From contig NZ_KN050766.1 in assembly GCF_000745855.1 (NCBI RefSeq), positions 92,942 through 156,941 on the forward strand: a DNA stretch of 64,000 nt, written 5' to 3'. The stretch is from Xenophilus azovorans DSM 13620 (GTDB taxonomy: Bacteria; Pseudomonadota; Gammaproteobacteria; Burkholderiales; Burkholderiaceae_C). A program made the position numbers and the translations under genes. The notes beneath the pieces were generated by a model. It ran no database searches. It was not told the DNA's origin and saw only the letters and a list, made by a program, of their open reading frames with translations. Positions within the stretch are counted from its first letter, which is position 1. Each line of letters begins with the position of its first letter. Shown here piece by piece: positions 28,264 to 36,601 of this stretch.

Positions 28264-29967
28264 TCAGGCCGCGACGGCGGCGGGCGTGCCGCTGGCGGCC
28301 CAGGCGGCGGGCACGGCGTCGGGGCTGAGCGGGTCGCGCGGCAGCACGCGGTGCAGCAGCGCCAGTTGCGCCCAGCGCATGCGCTCGGTCGAGCCGCTGC
28401 GCGCAGCCTCCCAGGCCATGGCGATGGCGCTGGTGCAGTGGTACAGGGCCGAGGCGGCCTGGCGGGCCAGCACTTCGCCGCCTTCCTGCGCGGCGGTCTG
28501 GGCCAGGGCGCAGGCGCGGTCCATCGCCTCGCGCAGGGCCGTGGCGAAGGCCGGCGCGATGCCCGGCTCGGCCAGCAGCGCCTCGGCGTGCGCCCGCAGC
28601 ACCGGCAGCGAGTTCTCGCGCTTGATGGCGCGGATCACGTCCAGCGCCACGATGTTGCTGGTGCCTTCCCAGATCGAGCCCAGGTGCGCGTCGCGCACCA
28701 GGCGCGGATCGCTCCATTCCTCGATGTAGCCGCAGCCGCCGCGCACCTCCATCGCGTCGCCCGTGACCTTGCGCGCGTCGCGGCAGGCGCGGAACTTGAT
28801 GAGCGGCGTGAGGATGCGCAGCAGCGCGTAGGCGCCGTCCTCGCCCGCGTCGGAGCGGGCCAGCGCCTGCGCGGTCTGGAACACCATCGTGCGCGCCTGC
28901 TCGGCCGGCACGCGCAGCTTGTCGAGCTGGCGCTGCATCAGCGGCATGTCCGCCAGGCGCTTGCCGAAGGCGCGGCGCTCGGCCGCGATGTACTCGGCCT
29001 CGGCCACCGCGCGGCGCATCAGGCCGGCGGCGCGCACGCCGTTGGACAGGCGCGAGTTGTTCACCATGTCGGCCATCTGCACGAAGCCGCGGCCCTGCTC
29101 GCCGACGAGGTACGCCGTCGCGCCTTCGAGGCGGATCTCGCCGCTGGCCATCGAGCGCGTGCCCATCTTGTCCTTCAGCCGGATGATGCGGTAGCGGTTG
29201 AGGCTGCCGTCCTCCAGCCGGCGCGGCAGCAGGAAGAGCGAGACGCCCTTCATGCCCGGCGCACCGCCCTCCACGCGGGCCAGCACCATCGCGAAGCCGG
29301 CGTCGGGGTTGGAGCAGAACCACTTGTCGCCGGTCAGCAGCCACTCGCCATTCGGGCCGGGGCGGGCCAGCGTGGTGGTGGCGGCGATGTCGGAGCCGGC
29401 GGCCTGCTCGGTCATGAACATGGCGCCCTGCGCCAGCTCGTCGAAGTCCAGCGTCGTCAGGCGCGGCAGGAAGCGGGCCACCAGCGCGGGGCTGCCGAAC
29501 TTCTTGAGCGTGCGGGTGAGCGAGTCGGTCATCGAGACCGGGCAGCACAGGCCGAACTCGGCCTGCACGAAGAGATAGAACAGCACGTACTTGACGGCCG
29601 GCGGCATCTTGCCCTGCCAGCCGAAGGTCTCGTCGCGGTGCGAGATCGCGCCCATCGCGAATTCCGACAGCGCCAGGCGTTCCATCTCGACGTAGGCCGG
29701 GTGCTTGACGATGCGCTGCACGTCCAGGCCGGTGCGGGTGCGGCTCTCCAGCACGGGCGGGTTGCGGTCGGCGGTGCCGGCCAGCTCGTCCAGCGGGCCG
29801 CCGGCCAGGCCGCCCAGACGCTCGAAGTGCGGCGCCATGTGGCGGCGCAGGTCGTCGGGCAGGTACAGCGTCAGCAGGCGCTGCAGCTCGGCGTCCACCG
29901 TGTAGAGGTTCTGGCCGTGGCGGTCGGGGATCGGGTGCGTGACAGCAGCGGAAGTCGATTCGGTCAT
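28264..29967 (-). CDS. AidB-like acyl-CoA dehydrogenase
   Basis: A 567-residue flavoprotein of the acyl-CoA dehydrogenase superfamily, longer than classical members (about 390) and with the N-terminal extension of the AidB group (QNLYTVDAELQRLLTLYL...NPPVLESRTRTGLDVQ). FAD and substrate regions are visible in AMFMTEQAAGSDIAAT and CSNPDAGFAMVLARV, and the C-terminal FAD/dimer region in IWEGTSNIVALDVIRA. It could oxidise an acyl-CoA or act in alkylation-damage defence like AidB; the CoA-transferase/Bug operon favours a metabolic role. The start with a GGAGA site is used. Divergent from the LysR gene. Confidence 0.87.
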   Translation of the reverse strand: MTESTSAAVTHPIPDRHGQNLYTVDAELQRLLTLYLPDDLRRHMAPHFERLGGLAGGPLDELAGTADRNPPVLESRTRTGLDVQRIVKHPAYVEMERLALSEFAMGAISHRDETFGWQGKMPPAVKYVLFYLFVQAEFGLCCPVSMTDSLTRTLKKFGSPALVARFLPRLTTLDFDELAQGAMFMTEQAAGSDIAATTTLARPGPNGEWLLTGDKWFCSNPDAGFAMVLARVEGGAPGMKGVSLFLLPRRLEDGSLNRYRIIRLKDKMGTRSMASGEIRLEGATAYLVGEQGRGFVQMADMVNNSRLSNGVRAAGLMRRAVAEAEYIAAERRAFGKRLADMPLMQRQLDKLRVPAEQARTMVFQTAQALARSDAGEDGAYALLRILTPLIKFRACRDARKVTGDAMEVRGGCGYIEEWSDPRLVRDAHLGSIWEGTSNIVALDVIRAIKRENSLPVLRAHAEALLAEPGIAPAFATALREAMDRACALAQTAAQEGGEVLARQAASALYHCTSAIAMAWEAARSGSTERMRWAQLALLHRVLPRDPLSPDAVPAAWAASGTPAAVAA

Positions 29968-29996
29968 GGCGTGTCTCCGTGTTTGCGCCATTGTTC

Positions 29997-30024
29997 GATC
30001 GGCATCGATCCGTGTCCAATATTG
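29997..30024. promoter_or_regulatory. Candidate operator in the dehydrogenase / LysR divergent region
   Basis: Two dyads lie in the 85-base gap: GATCG (29997-30001) with CGATC (30006-30010) around GCAT, and CAATATTG (30017-30024). Either could be bound by the divergent LysR protein. A clean T-N11-A box is not obvious. Confidence 0.3.
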
Positions 30025-30052
30025 TTTAGGTCTTCTTCGATAGGTGATGCGA

Positions 30053-30946
30053 ATGATGGAGCTGCGCCACCTGCGCTACTTCTCGGTGCTGGCCGACGAG
30101 CTGCACTTCGGCCGCGCCGCGCAGCGGCTGGCGATCTCGCAGCCGCCGCTGTCGGTGGCGATCCGCCAGCTGGAGGACGCGGTGGGCGCGCGCCTGTTCG
30201 AGCGCAACAGCAAGGAGGTGCGCCTGACGGCCGCCGGCCTGGCGCTGCGCGAGTCGGCGCGGCGCCTGCTGCGCCAGACGGAGGAGATGGCGCTGGAGGC
30301 GCGCGACGTGGCGGCCGGTTCGGTGGGCCGGCTGCGCATCGGTTTTGTCGGCGCGATGCTCTACCGCGGGCTGCCGCAGGCGCTGCGGGCCTTCCAGGCC
30401 CGGCACCCCGGCGTGCGCATCAGCCTGGCGGAACTGAACACCGGCGAACAGGTGGCCGAGTTGCTGCACGACCGGCTGGACCTGGGCTTCGTGCACACGC
30501 ACCGCCTGCCGCAGGGGCTGGCGCAGCGCCTGCTGCTGACCGAGCCCTTCGTCTGCTGCCTGCCGACGCGCCACGCGCTGGCCCGGCGGCGCGTGCTGGC
30601 GCCGTCCGAGCTGCGCGAGCAGCCCTTCGTGCTGTTCTCGCGCACCGCCTCGCCCGATTACCACGAGCGCATCCTGTCGATCTGCGCGGCGGCGGGTTTT
30701 TTGCCCGAAGTGCGGCACGAGGTGCGGCACTGGCTGGCGGTGGTGTCGCTGGTCTCGCAGGGCCTGGGCGTGGCGCTGGTGCCCGAGGCCATGCAGCGCA
30801 GCGCGCTCAAGGGCGCGGTGTTCCGGCCGCTGGACCGCGAGGTGGCCCAGTCCGAAACCTACGGCGTGTGGCGGCCGGGGCCGCGCAACATGCTGGTCGA
30901 GCGGCTGCTGCAGGACATGGCCCGCGCCCTGCCGCCGGGGCGGTGA
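30053..30946 (+). CDS. LysR-family regulator, divergent to the dehydrogenase operon
   Basis: A 297-residue LysR-type regulator. N-terminal winged helix at about 1-60 (ELRHLRYFSVLADELHFGRAA; SQPPLSVAIRQLEDAVGARLF), then a periplasmic-binding-like effector domain from about 90. The start among clustered GTG/ATG codons is uncertain by a few residues; the ATG 8 bases after AGGTG is used. It is likely to control the divergent acyl-CoA dehydrogenase/Bug/CoA-transferase operon in response to the imported acid or its CoA ester. Confidence 0.92.
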   Translation: MMELRHLRYFSVLADELHFGRAAQRLAISQPPLSVAIRQLEDAVGARLFERNSKEVRLTAAGLALRESARRLLRQTEEMALEARDVAAGSVGRLRIGFVGAMLYRGLPQALRAFQARHPGVRISLAELNTGEQVAELLHDRLDLGFVHTHRLPQGLAQRLLLTEPFVCCLPTRHALARRRVLAPSELREQPFVLFSRTASPDYHERILSICAAAGFLPEVRHEVRHWLAVVSLVSQGLGVALVPEAMQRSALKGAVFRPLDREVAQSETYGVWRPGPRNMLVERLLQDMARALPPGR

Positions 30947-30965
30947 GCGCGGGCCGGCCCCCCCG

Positions 30966-31328
30966 TCAGGCCTGGCGGCGGCCGAGCAGCACCGCGGCCA
31001 GCGCGATGAGGCCGGGCAGTGCTTGCACGAGCAGGATCTTCGGCGTGGCGGTGGCGGCGCCGAACACGCCGGCGACGATCACGCAGCCGAGGAAGAAGAT
31101 CACCACCGGCCGCTGGCGGCTGAACACGCCCCAGACCAGGCCCGCGGCCAGGAAGCCGTTGTACAGGCCCTGGTTGGCGGCCAGCACGGTGGTGGCGTCG
31201 GCCAGCTCCTGCGTGAGGTTGAAGGCCTTCAGCCCGGCCGGCTTGTTCCAGAAGAACATCTCCAGCACCAGGATGTAGACGTGCTCCGCTGCGACCAGCA
31301 GGGCGAGGATGCGGGCGAGAAGATTCAT
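30966..31328 (-). CDS. DUF1304 family membrane protein
   Basis: A 120-residue protein with four predicted membrane helices, of the DUF1304 family. The pattern AEHVYILVLEMFFWNKP and ANQGLYNGFLAAGLVWG is characteristic. Function is not established. It is the last gene of a minus-strand run with ohr and ohrR and may be co-expressed in peroxide stress, which is inference from position. The chosen ATG (MNLLARILALLVA) begins the first helix. Confidence 0.82.
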   Translation of the reverse strand: MNLLARILALLVAAEHVYILVLEMFFWNKPAGLKAFNLTQELADATTVLAANQGLYNGFLAAGLVWGVFSRQRPVVIFFLGCVIVAGVFGAATATPKILLVQALPGLIALAAVLLGRRQA

Positions 31329-31393
31329 GGGAAATCGGTCGCCCTCCCGTCGAAGGCCCTGCGCGGGCCGTCGCGGAGGGGGTGGCAGGGGCA

Positions 31394-31822
31394 TCAGGCG
31401 ATGGTCAGTTCGACCGGGATGTTGCCGCGCGTCGCGTTCGAGTAGGGGCAGACGGCGTGGGCGGCGTCCACCAGCTTCTTCTTCGCGTCGGCATCCAGGC
31501 CCGGCAGGCTGATCGCCAGCTTGACGGCGACGCCGTAGGCCGCGCCGCCGTTGGTCGGGCCGAGCGAGACGCTGGCGTCGACCGCCACGTCTTCCGGCAC
31601 CTTGACGCCGACCTTCGGGCCCACCGCTTTCATCGCGCCGATGAAGCAGGCCGAGTAGCCCACGGCGAAGAGTTGCTCGGGGTTGGTGCCGGCCTTGCCG
31701 GAGCCGGGCGGGTTGAGCTTGACGTCGAGCGCGCCGTCGCTGGATTGGCCGGCGCCGCCGTCGCGGCCGCCGGTGGTGTGCGATTCGGCGGTGTAGAGAA
31801 CCTTGTCGAGCTGAGTGGTCAT
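31394..31822 (-). CDS. ohr: Ohr, organic hydroperoxide resistance protein
   Basis: A 142-residue OsmC/Ohr thiol peroxidase that reduces organic hydroperoxides using lipoyl or similar thiols. The two reactive Cys are visible in FAVGYSACFIGAMK and HAVCPYSNATRGNI, as in Ohr. The N-terminal VLYTAESHTTGGRDG is the family signature. It follows ohrR on the same strand, and OhrR is its usual repressor. Confidence 0.95.
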   Translation of the reverse strand: MTTQLDKVLYTAESHTTGGRDGGAGQSSDGALDVKLNPPGSGKAGTNPEQLFAVGYSACFIGAMKAVGPKVGVKVPEDVAVDASVSLGPTNGGAAYGVAVKLAISLPGLDADAKKKLVDAAHAVCPYSNATRGNIPVELTIA

Positions 31823-31854
31823 GGTCTTTCCTTGGGTGATGGAGGAGGAGAAGT

Positions 31855-31870
31855 GCTTCGGAACCGAAGC
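31855..31870. promoter_or_regulatory. Inverted repeat in the ohrR-ohr gap
   Basis: A perfect dyad GCTTCGG-aa-CCGAAGC lies in the 73-base gap, 33 bases before the ohr start. It could form an RNA hairpin in the ohrR-ohr message and modulate ohr relative to ohrR. It does not resemble the OhrR operator found upstream. Confidence 0.35.
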
Positions 31871-31895
31871 GGCGGGAGAAATGGCGAAGGCGGCT

Positions 31896-32351
31896 TCAGG
31901 CGGCCTGTTTCACGCGGTCGCGCAAGGCGCGCAACTGCAGGGTGAGCGAGGCGATCTCGCCGAGGGAGCACTGGGTGGCCGCGATCAGGCAGTCCGGCAC
32001 CTCCAGCGCCCGGGCCTTGAGCCTGCGGCCTTTCGGTGTCAGCATGATGTGCACGCGCCGCTCGTCGGCGACATCGCGCACGCGGCTGACGAAGCCGGCC
32101 GCCTCCAGCCGCTTGAGCAGGGGCGTGAGCGTGCCGGAGTCGAGCGAGAGGCGCTCGCCCAGGGCGGAGACCATCGGGCCGTCTTCCTCCCACAGGGCCA
32201 GCATGACGAGGTATTGCGGGTAGGTCAGGCCCAGCTTGTCGAGCAGCGGCTTGTACAGCTTGGTCATCGCCAGCGAGGCCGAATAGATGGCGAAGCACAG
32301 CTGGTTGTCCAGCTTCAGCAGTTCGTCGGGGGAGAGGGGCGCCTTCGACAT
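31896..32351 (-). CDS. ohrR: OhrR, MarR-type peroxide-sensing repressor
   Basis: A 151-residue MarR-family repressor. The peroxide-sensing Cys19 is in LDNQLCFAIYSASLAM, the position known for OhrR proteins, and the winged helix spans about 45-105 (ALGERLSLDSGTLTPLLKRLE; DERRVHIMLTPKG). Oxidation of the Cys by organic hydroperoxide releases DNA and induces ohr. It precedes ohr on the same strand, and CAATTG repeats at its promoter suggest autoregulation. Confidence 0.94.
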   Translation of the reverse strand: MSKAPLSPDELLKLDNQLCFAIYSASLAMTKLYKPLLDKLGLTYPQYLVMLALWEEDGPMVSALGERLSLDSGTLTPLLKRLEAAGFVSRVRDVADERRVHIMLTPKGRRLKARALEVPDCLIAATQCSLGEIASLTLQLRALRDRVKQAA

Positions 32352-32368
32352 AGTTCGAATGTAGTTGG

Positions 32369-32389
32369 CAATTGAATTGTGTGCAATTG
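32369..32389. promoter_or_regulatory. Probable OhrR operator
   Basis: CAATTG occurs at 32369-32374 and 32384-32389 with AATTG between (32375-32379), 18-38 bases upstream of the ohrR start. Short AT-rich CAATT/AATTG repeats are the known pattern of OhrR boxes. This stretch is strikingly AT-rich against the ~70% GC surroundings. Confidence 0.6.
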
Positions 32390-32430
32390 ATTCGATGGAC
32401 GACCCTGCTGGCGACGTGGGCGTGCGGGGT

Positions 32431-32856
32431 GCGCGCCGTGGCCGGGGGCCTGGGGCGCGGGCTCATGGTGGGGCGGTCGGCGCGTTGCGCCGACTTCGCT
32501 GCGGTGCTCGGCCAGGGGGGGCGGTGCCGCAGAACTCGCTGCGTTCACTTCGTTCACTGCGCTCGAACAGCTGCGGCAAGTCAGATGTTGAAGCGTGCCT
32601 GTCCTTCGGCAGGCACGCCCGCCCCTGTCCTGCGCTCCTCGCCGCCCCACAAATCGCCCGCGCCCCAGGCCCCCGGCCACGGCGCGTGGAACCGGGAGGG
32701 AGCATCCAAGGTGCCGTCAACCCGCTACCCCCGTTCGGGCTGAGCCTGTCGAAGCCGGGTGCCGCGCTTCGACAGGCTCAGCGTGAACGGGTGAGGGGAA
32801 TTGAACTGGGCAAGGGGTGTTCTGCAACGGTGCGTTGGGCCGCGGGAGCAGGCCCA
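32431..32856 (+). repeat. Structured dispersed repeat, copy A
   Basis: First of three same-orientation copies. A 255-bp box is closed by perfect 31-nt inverted repeats (32432-32462 and 32656-32686). Inside are a second inner stem (TGGGGCGG near 32467 and CCGCCCCA near 32642), a GTCGGCGC-gtt-GCGCCGAC hairpin, and a 9-bp hairpin at 32593-32618 (GCGTGCCTG / CAGGCACGC). It is followed at 32731-32790 by a 60-nt hairpin with a 17-bp stem (32739-32755 / 32766-32782) plus CCGTTC/GAACGG ends. The element fills the gap between ohrR and the enoyl-CoA hydratase stop. Open frames across it are artefacts. Confidence 0.85.
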
Positions 32857-32878
32857 TCGAGCGCGACCCCAAAGAGAC

Positions 32879-33697
32879 TCAGCGCCCCATGAACCGCGCC
32901 GGCCGCTTCTCGATGAAGGCCCGGATGCCTTCTGCCGCATCTTCACTGGCCGCCAGCCGCTGCTGCACCGGGATGAAGTCGGCCACCGCCGCCGCCTGTC
33001 CCAGCTCGATGGCCTTGAGCACGTTCAGCCGCGTGGCGACCACGGCCTGCGGCGCCTGCGCGGCGATGCGGCGTGCCAGGCCGAGCGCGGTGTCCATCAG
33101 CTCGGCCACCGGCACCACCTTCTGCACGAAGTTGCAGCGGTATGCCTCGGCGGCGTCGAACTCGTCGGCGGTCAGCAGGTGCAGCATGGCGTTGCCCACG
33201 CCGGCACGCTCGGGCATGCGCAGCGTGGCGCCGCCGGCGGGCAGGATGCAGCGCTGCACTTCCATTTGCGAGAAGCGGCAGTCGTCCGCCGCCACCACGA
33301 TGTCGGCGCCCAGCATCAGCTCGATGCCCACGGTGAAGCAGATGCCCTTGACGGCCGCCACCATCGGCTTGGTGCGGCGTCGGTAGCCGGGCAGGCCGAA
33401 GTCGTGCGGCTCCACCAGGCCGGGCGGGGTGAGCTTCTCGCCGCGCTTGAGGTAGTCGGCCACGGCCGGCAGGTCCAGGCCGGCCGTGAAGTGGTCGCCG
33501 TAGGCGTGCAGCACGCCGACGCGAAGCTGCGGGTCGTCGTCCAGCCGGGTGTAGGCCTCGGCCAGCTCGCGGAACATGCGCGGCGTCCAGCCGTTGCGCT
33601 TGGCGGGGCGGTTGATGCCGACGAGCAGGATGTGCTCGTCGACGACTTCGCAGCTGATGCAGCCCTCGGGCGGCGGGGTGACGGGGGTCGGTGTCAT
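32879..33697 (-). CDS. Enoyl-CoA hydratase/isomerase family protein
   Basis: A 272-residue crotonase. Oxyanion-hole regions FTAGLDLPAVADY and ICFTVGIELMLGADIV are present. Both classical Glu positions are retained (GIELML and SQMEVQRCILPAGG), unlike the crotonase at 23.2 kb, so true hydration of enoyl-CoA is plausible. The chosen ATG follows an AAGGAGA site. It precedes nothing in its own direction except the repeat and is downstream of the 3-hydroxybutyryl-CoA dehydrogenase, with which it could act in beta-oxidation. Confidence 0.88.
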   Translation of the reverse strand: MTPTPVTPPPEGCISCEVVDEHILLVGINRPAKRNGWTPRMFRELAEAYTRLDDDPQLRVGVLHAYGDHFTAGLDLPAVADYLKRGEKLTPPGLVEPHDFGLPGYRRRTKPMVAAVKGICFTVGIELMLGADIVVAADDCRFSQMEVQRCILPAGGATLRMPERAGVGNAMLHLLTADEFDAAEAYRCNFVQKVVPVAELMDTALGLARRIAAQAPQAVVATRLNVLKAIELGQAAAVADFIPVQQRLAASEDAAEGIRAFIEKRPARFMGR

Positions 33698-33764
33698 GGG
33701 GTCTCCTTCGGGACGAACCATAGTGCAGCCGGGCCGCCGGCCCCGTCGCCTGGATGACGGCCGG

Positions 33765-34613
33765 TCAGTAGGTGTAGACGCCCCGGCCGGTCTTGCGGCC
33801 GAGCTGGCCGGCGGCCACCATCTCCTTGAGCAGCGGGCAGGCGCGGTACTTGGAGTCGCCGAACTCCTCCAGGTACACCTCCATCACCGCCAGGCACACG
33901 TCCAGCCCGATCATGTCGGCCAGCGCCAGCGGGCCGATGGGGTGGTTGCAGCCGAGCTTCATGCCGGCGTCGATGTCCTCCGGCGTCGCCAGGCCCTCGG
34001 CCAGCACGAAGAAGGCCTCGTTGATCATCGGCACCAGGATGCGGTTGACCACGAAGCCCGGCGCGTTCTTCACCGTGATGGGCTGCTTGCCGAGCTTGAC
34101 GGCCAGCGCCTTCACCGCGTCGTGCGTGGCGTCGCTGGTCAGGTAGCCGCGGATCAGCTCCACCAGCGCCATCATCGGCACCGGGTTGAAGAAGTGCATG
34201 CCGATGAAGCGGTCGGGCCGCTGGGTGTCGGCGGCGAGCTGCGTGATGGAGATGGACGAGGTGTTGGAGGCGATGATCACCTCCGGCGCCAGCAGGCCGT
34301 CCACCTGCTGCAGGATCTTGCGCTTGAGCTCGTGGTTCTCGGTGGCCGCTTCGATGACGAGCTGCGCCGCCTTCAGGTCGTCGTAGTTCGTCGAGCCCCG
34401 GATCAGCGCCAGCGCGTCCTTCTTCTGCGCCTCGGTCAGCTTCTCCTTCTTGATCAGCCGGTCGAGGCTGCCGGAGACGGCGGTCAGGCCCTTGTCCACC
34501 GCGGCCTGGTGGATGTCCACCATCACCACCTTGATGCCCGAGACGGCGCAGGCCTGCGCGATGCCGTTGCCCATGGTGCCGGCGCCGATGATGCCGACGG
34601 TCTGGATGTCCAT
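33765..34613 (-). CDS. 3-hydroxybutyryl-CoA dehydrogenase
   Basis: A 282-residue short 3-hydroxyacyl-CoA dehydrogenase that interconverts 3-hydroxyacyl-CoA and acetoacetyl-type esters with NAD(P). The N-terminal Rossmann motif is VGIIGAGTMGNGIAQ; the catalytic His lies in RFIGMHFFNPVPMM, with Asn in VVNRILVPMINEA and NHPIGPLALADMIGLD. It is the FadB/PaaH/Hbd single-domain type; substrate chain length is not readable. It sits 67 bases upstream of the enoyl-CoA hydratase gene. Confidence 0.94.
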   Translation of the reverse strand: MDIQTVGIIGAGTMGNGIAQACAVSGIKVVMVDIHQAAVDKGLTAVSGSLDRLIKKEKLTEAQKKDALALIRGSTNYDDLKAAQLVIEAATENHELKRKILQQVDGLLAPEVIIASNTSSISITQLAADTQRPDRFIGMHFFNPVPMMALVELIRGYLTSDATHDAVKALAVKLGKQPITVKNAPGFVVNRILVPMINEAFFVLAEGLATPEDIDAGMKLGCNHPIGPLALADMIGLDVCLAVMEVYLEEFGDSKYRACPLLKEMVAAGQLGRKTGRGVYTY

Positions 34614-34689
34614 TGAGTGCTCCTCGAAAGAAAGAAAAAGGGGGATCGATGGCCGATGCTAGCGGCAGCCGATGGCATTGCGCCGGACT

Positions 34690-36342
34690 TCAGCGCCGGG
34701 GGCGGATGCGGTAGATGGCGTTGTCGCGGTCGGCCGAGACGTAGATGCTGCCGTCCGCCCCCACCGCCACGCCGGTGGGCACGTTGGTCGGCGGCAGGCC
34801 GGGGCTGGGCGCCAGGCCGATGGGCAGCCGCTCGGCCACGGTGCGGCGGCTGCCGTCGGCGGGGTCGATCTCCACCAGCCGCTGCGCCGCGGCCTCGGCC
34901 ACGATGAAGCTGCCCCAGGGCGTCTGCGCCAGGCCCTCCGGCATCGCCAGGCCCTGTGCCACCGCCACCGGCTGTCCGCCGGCCAGCGGCACGCGCAGCA
35001 GCCGGCCGGCCGCCTCGGTCACGTAGATCGCGCCGTCGGCGCCCAGCACCATCTGCACCGGGCCCTGGATGCCGCCGGCCAGCACCTTCCGCTCGGCGAA
35101 CTTCTCGCCGCTGGCGCGGGTGAGGGTGCCGGTGGCGATCTCGGCCACGATCACGCTGCCGTCCTCCAGCGGGATCGCGTCGTAGGGCGCCTTCAGCCCG
35201 TGGATGACGGCGGTGGTCTTGCGCGTGGCGCGGTCCACCAGCTGCACTGTGCCGGTGAACCACGAGCTGAGCGCGAAGCGCGTCCTCGACAGGCCCACCG
35301 AGAAGGGGTACTCCAGCTCCGGCTCGCGCTGCATGCGGAAGATGTCGCTCACCGCGCCGCTCTTCAGGTCGACCTCGCGGAAGCCGAAGATGTCGGCCAC
35401 CCACAGCCGGTCGCCCTCGGCCTTCAGTCCGCCGGGCACCGCCACCGCGCCGCCGGTGAGCGTGCGCAGCTCGCCGGTGGCGGGGTTGAAGGCCTGCACC
35501 GCGTTGTCGGCCATGTTGGAGATGTAGATCGTGCCGTCCGGCGCGATCGCCAGGTTGTCCAGCGAGGGCTTGAGCTGCCGGGCCACCGTCTTGCGGCCGG
35601 TGGCCAGCTCCACCCGCACCAGTTCGCCGCTGCGCGCATCGACCACCCACAGGTGGCCCTTGCCGTCCAGGTTGGCGGCGGCGGGGATCTGGAAGCCGTC
35701 GGCGATCACGGTGACGGCGCCGCTGGCCGGGTCGATCTTCACCACCTGGCCCTTGAACCACAGCGGCCCGTAGAGCATGCCGTCGGGCCCGACCTCGAAG
35801 CCGTTGAAGCCGCCCAGGTCCTTCCCGATCAGGCGCGGCGGCGTCCGGCCGCTGCGGTCGATCTCCCACAGCGCGTCGCCCAGGAAGACCTGCGACGCAT
35901 AGAGCCTGCCGCTGCGGCGGTCGAAGTCCAGCGAGTTCAGGCCCGGCAGCTCCTTGGCCAGCACCTGCATCGGCGCGCCGTCGCGCTCCCGGTAGCGCAG
36001 CATGCCCATCAGGTAGTTGGTCCAGGCCAGCTCGCCGCGAGGGCCGACGGCGATGTCGTCGGCCTGGCCCTCGGGCGCGCCGATGAAGACGCGGGCCTCG
36101 CCGGTGCGGCGGTCCACCTCCCAGATCGAGCTGCCCACCACCGAGCCGGCGAGCAGGCGGCCCTGGCGGTCCACCGCCAGGCCGTGCACGCCGGCGAAGG
36201 CGGAGGGCCGGACCAGCGCCTCGGGCGCGGCCCAGCCGGCAGGGCGGGTGGGGGCGGGCGTGGAGCAGCCCGACAGGGCGGCGGCCAGGAAGGCGCCGGC
36301 GAGCATGGCGCCCGCCGCGCCGCGGCGCAGGGTGGAAGGCAT
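34690..36342 (-). CDS. Beta-propeller lipoprotein (SMP-30/NHL-like)
   Basis: A 550-residue exported lipoprotein. The lipobox is LSGCSTPAP near residue 25, predicting lipidation and an envelope location. The rest consists of repeated propeller blades of the NHL/SMP-30/Vgb type, each with a pattern like LAVDRQGRLLAG, GPDGMLYGPLWF, APDGTIYISN, GADGAIYVTEA and GADGSIYVSAD. Members include lactonases and binding scaffolds; no specific catalytic set was identified. The chosen ATG follows GGAGA; upstream in-frame codons would remove the signal peptide. A 259-base divergent gap separates it from the esterase gene, with no clear motif. Confidence 0.78.
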   Translation of the reverse strand: MPSTLRRGAAGAMLAGAFLAAALSGCSTPAPTRPAGWAAPEALVRPSAFAGVHGLAVDRQGRLLAGSVVGSSIWEVDRRTGEARVFIGAPEGQADDIAVGPRGELAWTNYLMGMLRYRERDGAPMQVLAKELPGLNSLDFDRRSGRLYASQVFLGDALWEIDRSGRTPPRLIGKDLGGFNGFEVGPDGMLYGPLWFKGQVVKIDPASGAVTVIADGFQIPAAANLDGKGHLWVVDARSGELVRVELATGRKTVARQLKPSLDNLAIAPDGTIYISNMADNAVQAFNPATGELRTLTGGAVAVPGGLKAEGDRLWVADIFGFREVDLKSGAVSDIFRMQREPELEYPFSVGLSRTRFALSSWFTGTVQLVDRATRKTTAVIHGLKAPYDAIPLEDGSVIVAEIATGTLTRASGEKFAERKVLAGGIQGPVQMVLGADGAIYVTEAAGRLLRVPLAGGQPVAVAQGLAMPEGLAQTPWGSFIVAEAAAQRLVEIDPADGSRRTVAERLPIGLAPSPGLPPTNVPTGVAVGADGSIYVSADRDNAIYRIRPRR

Positions 36343-36601
36343 GGGTGTCTCCTGTGGCGTGGAAGTCCGCCGCGCGTGCCGCCGGCCATGCCTGCGGCAG
36401 CGGGCGGACCGAGTCTTCGGCAGCCGGTGGCGCGGCGCAATCACGCAGGGGACAAGAAGCAAGGGCGCGCCGCGCAGCCAGTTTTCGCAAGCGGCGGCGC
36501 GGCGCGGCTGCGTACCCTCGGCGAGTTCCCTCCCGGCACTGGCCGGCCCGGCGCGGACCGCGCAAGATGGCGCCTTCGCAACCTCGTTCCGAACACAGCC
36601 C

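Noticed and set aside
28204-31278. 1024-codon plus-strand frame
   Set aside because: Runs opposite the acyl-CoA dehydrogenase and through the LysR gene in another frame; composition is that of a shadow frame.
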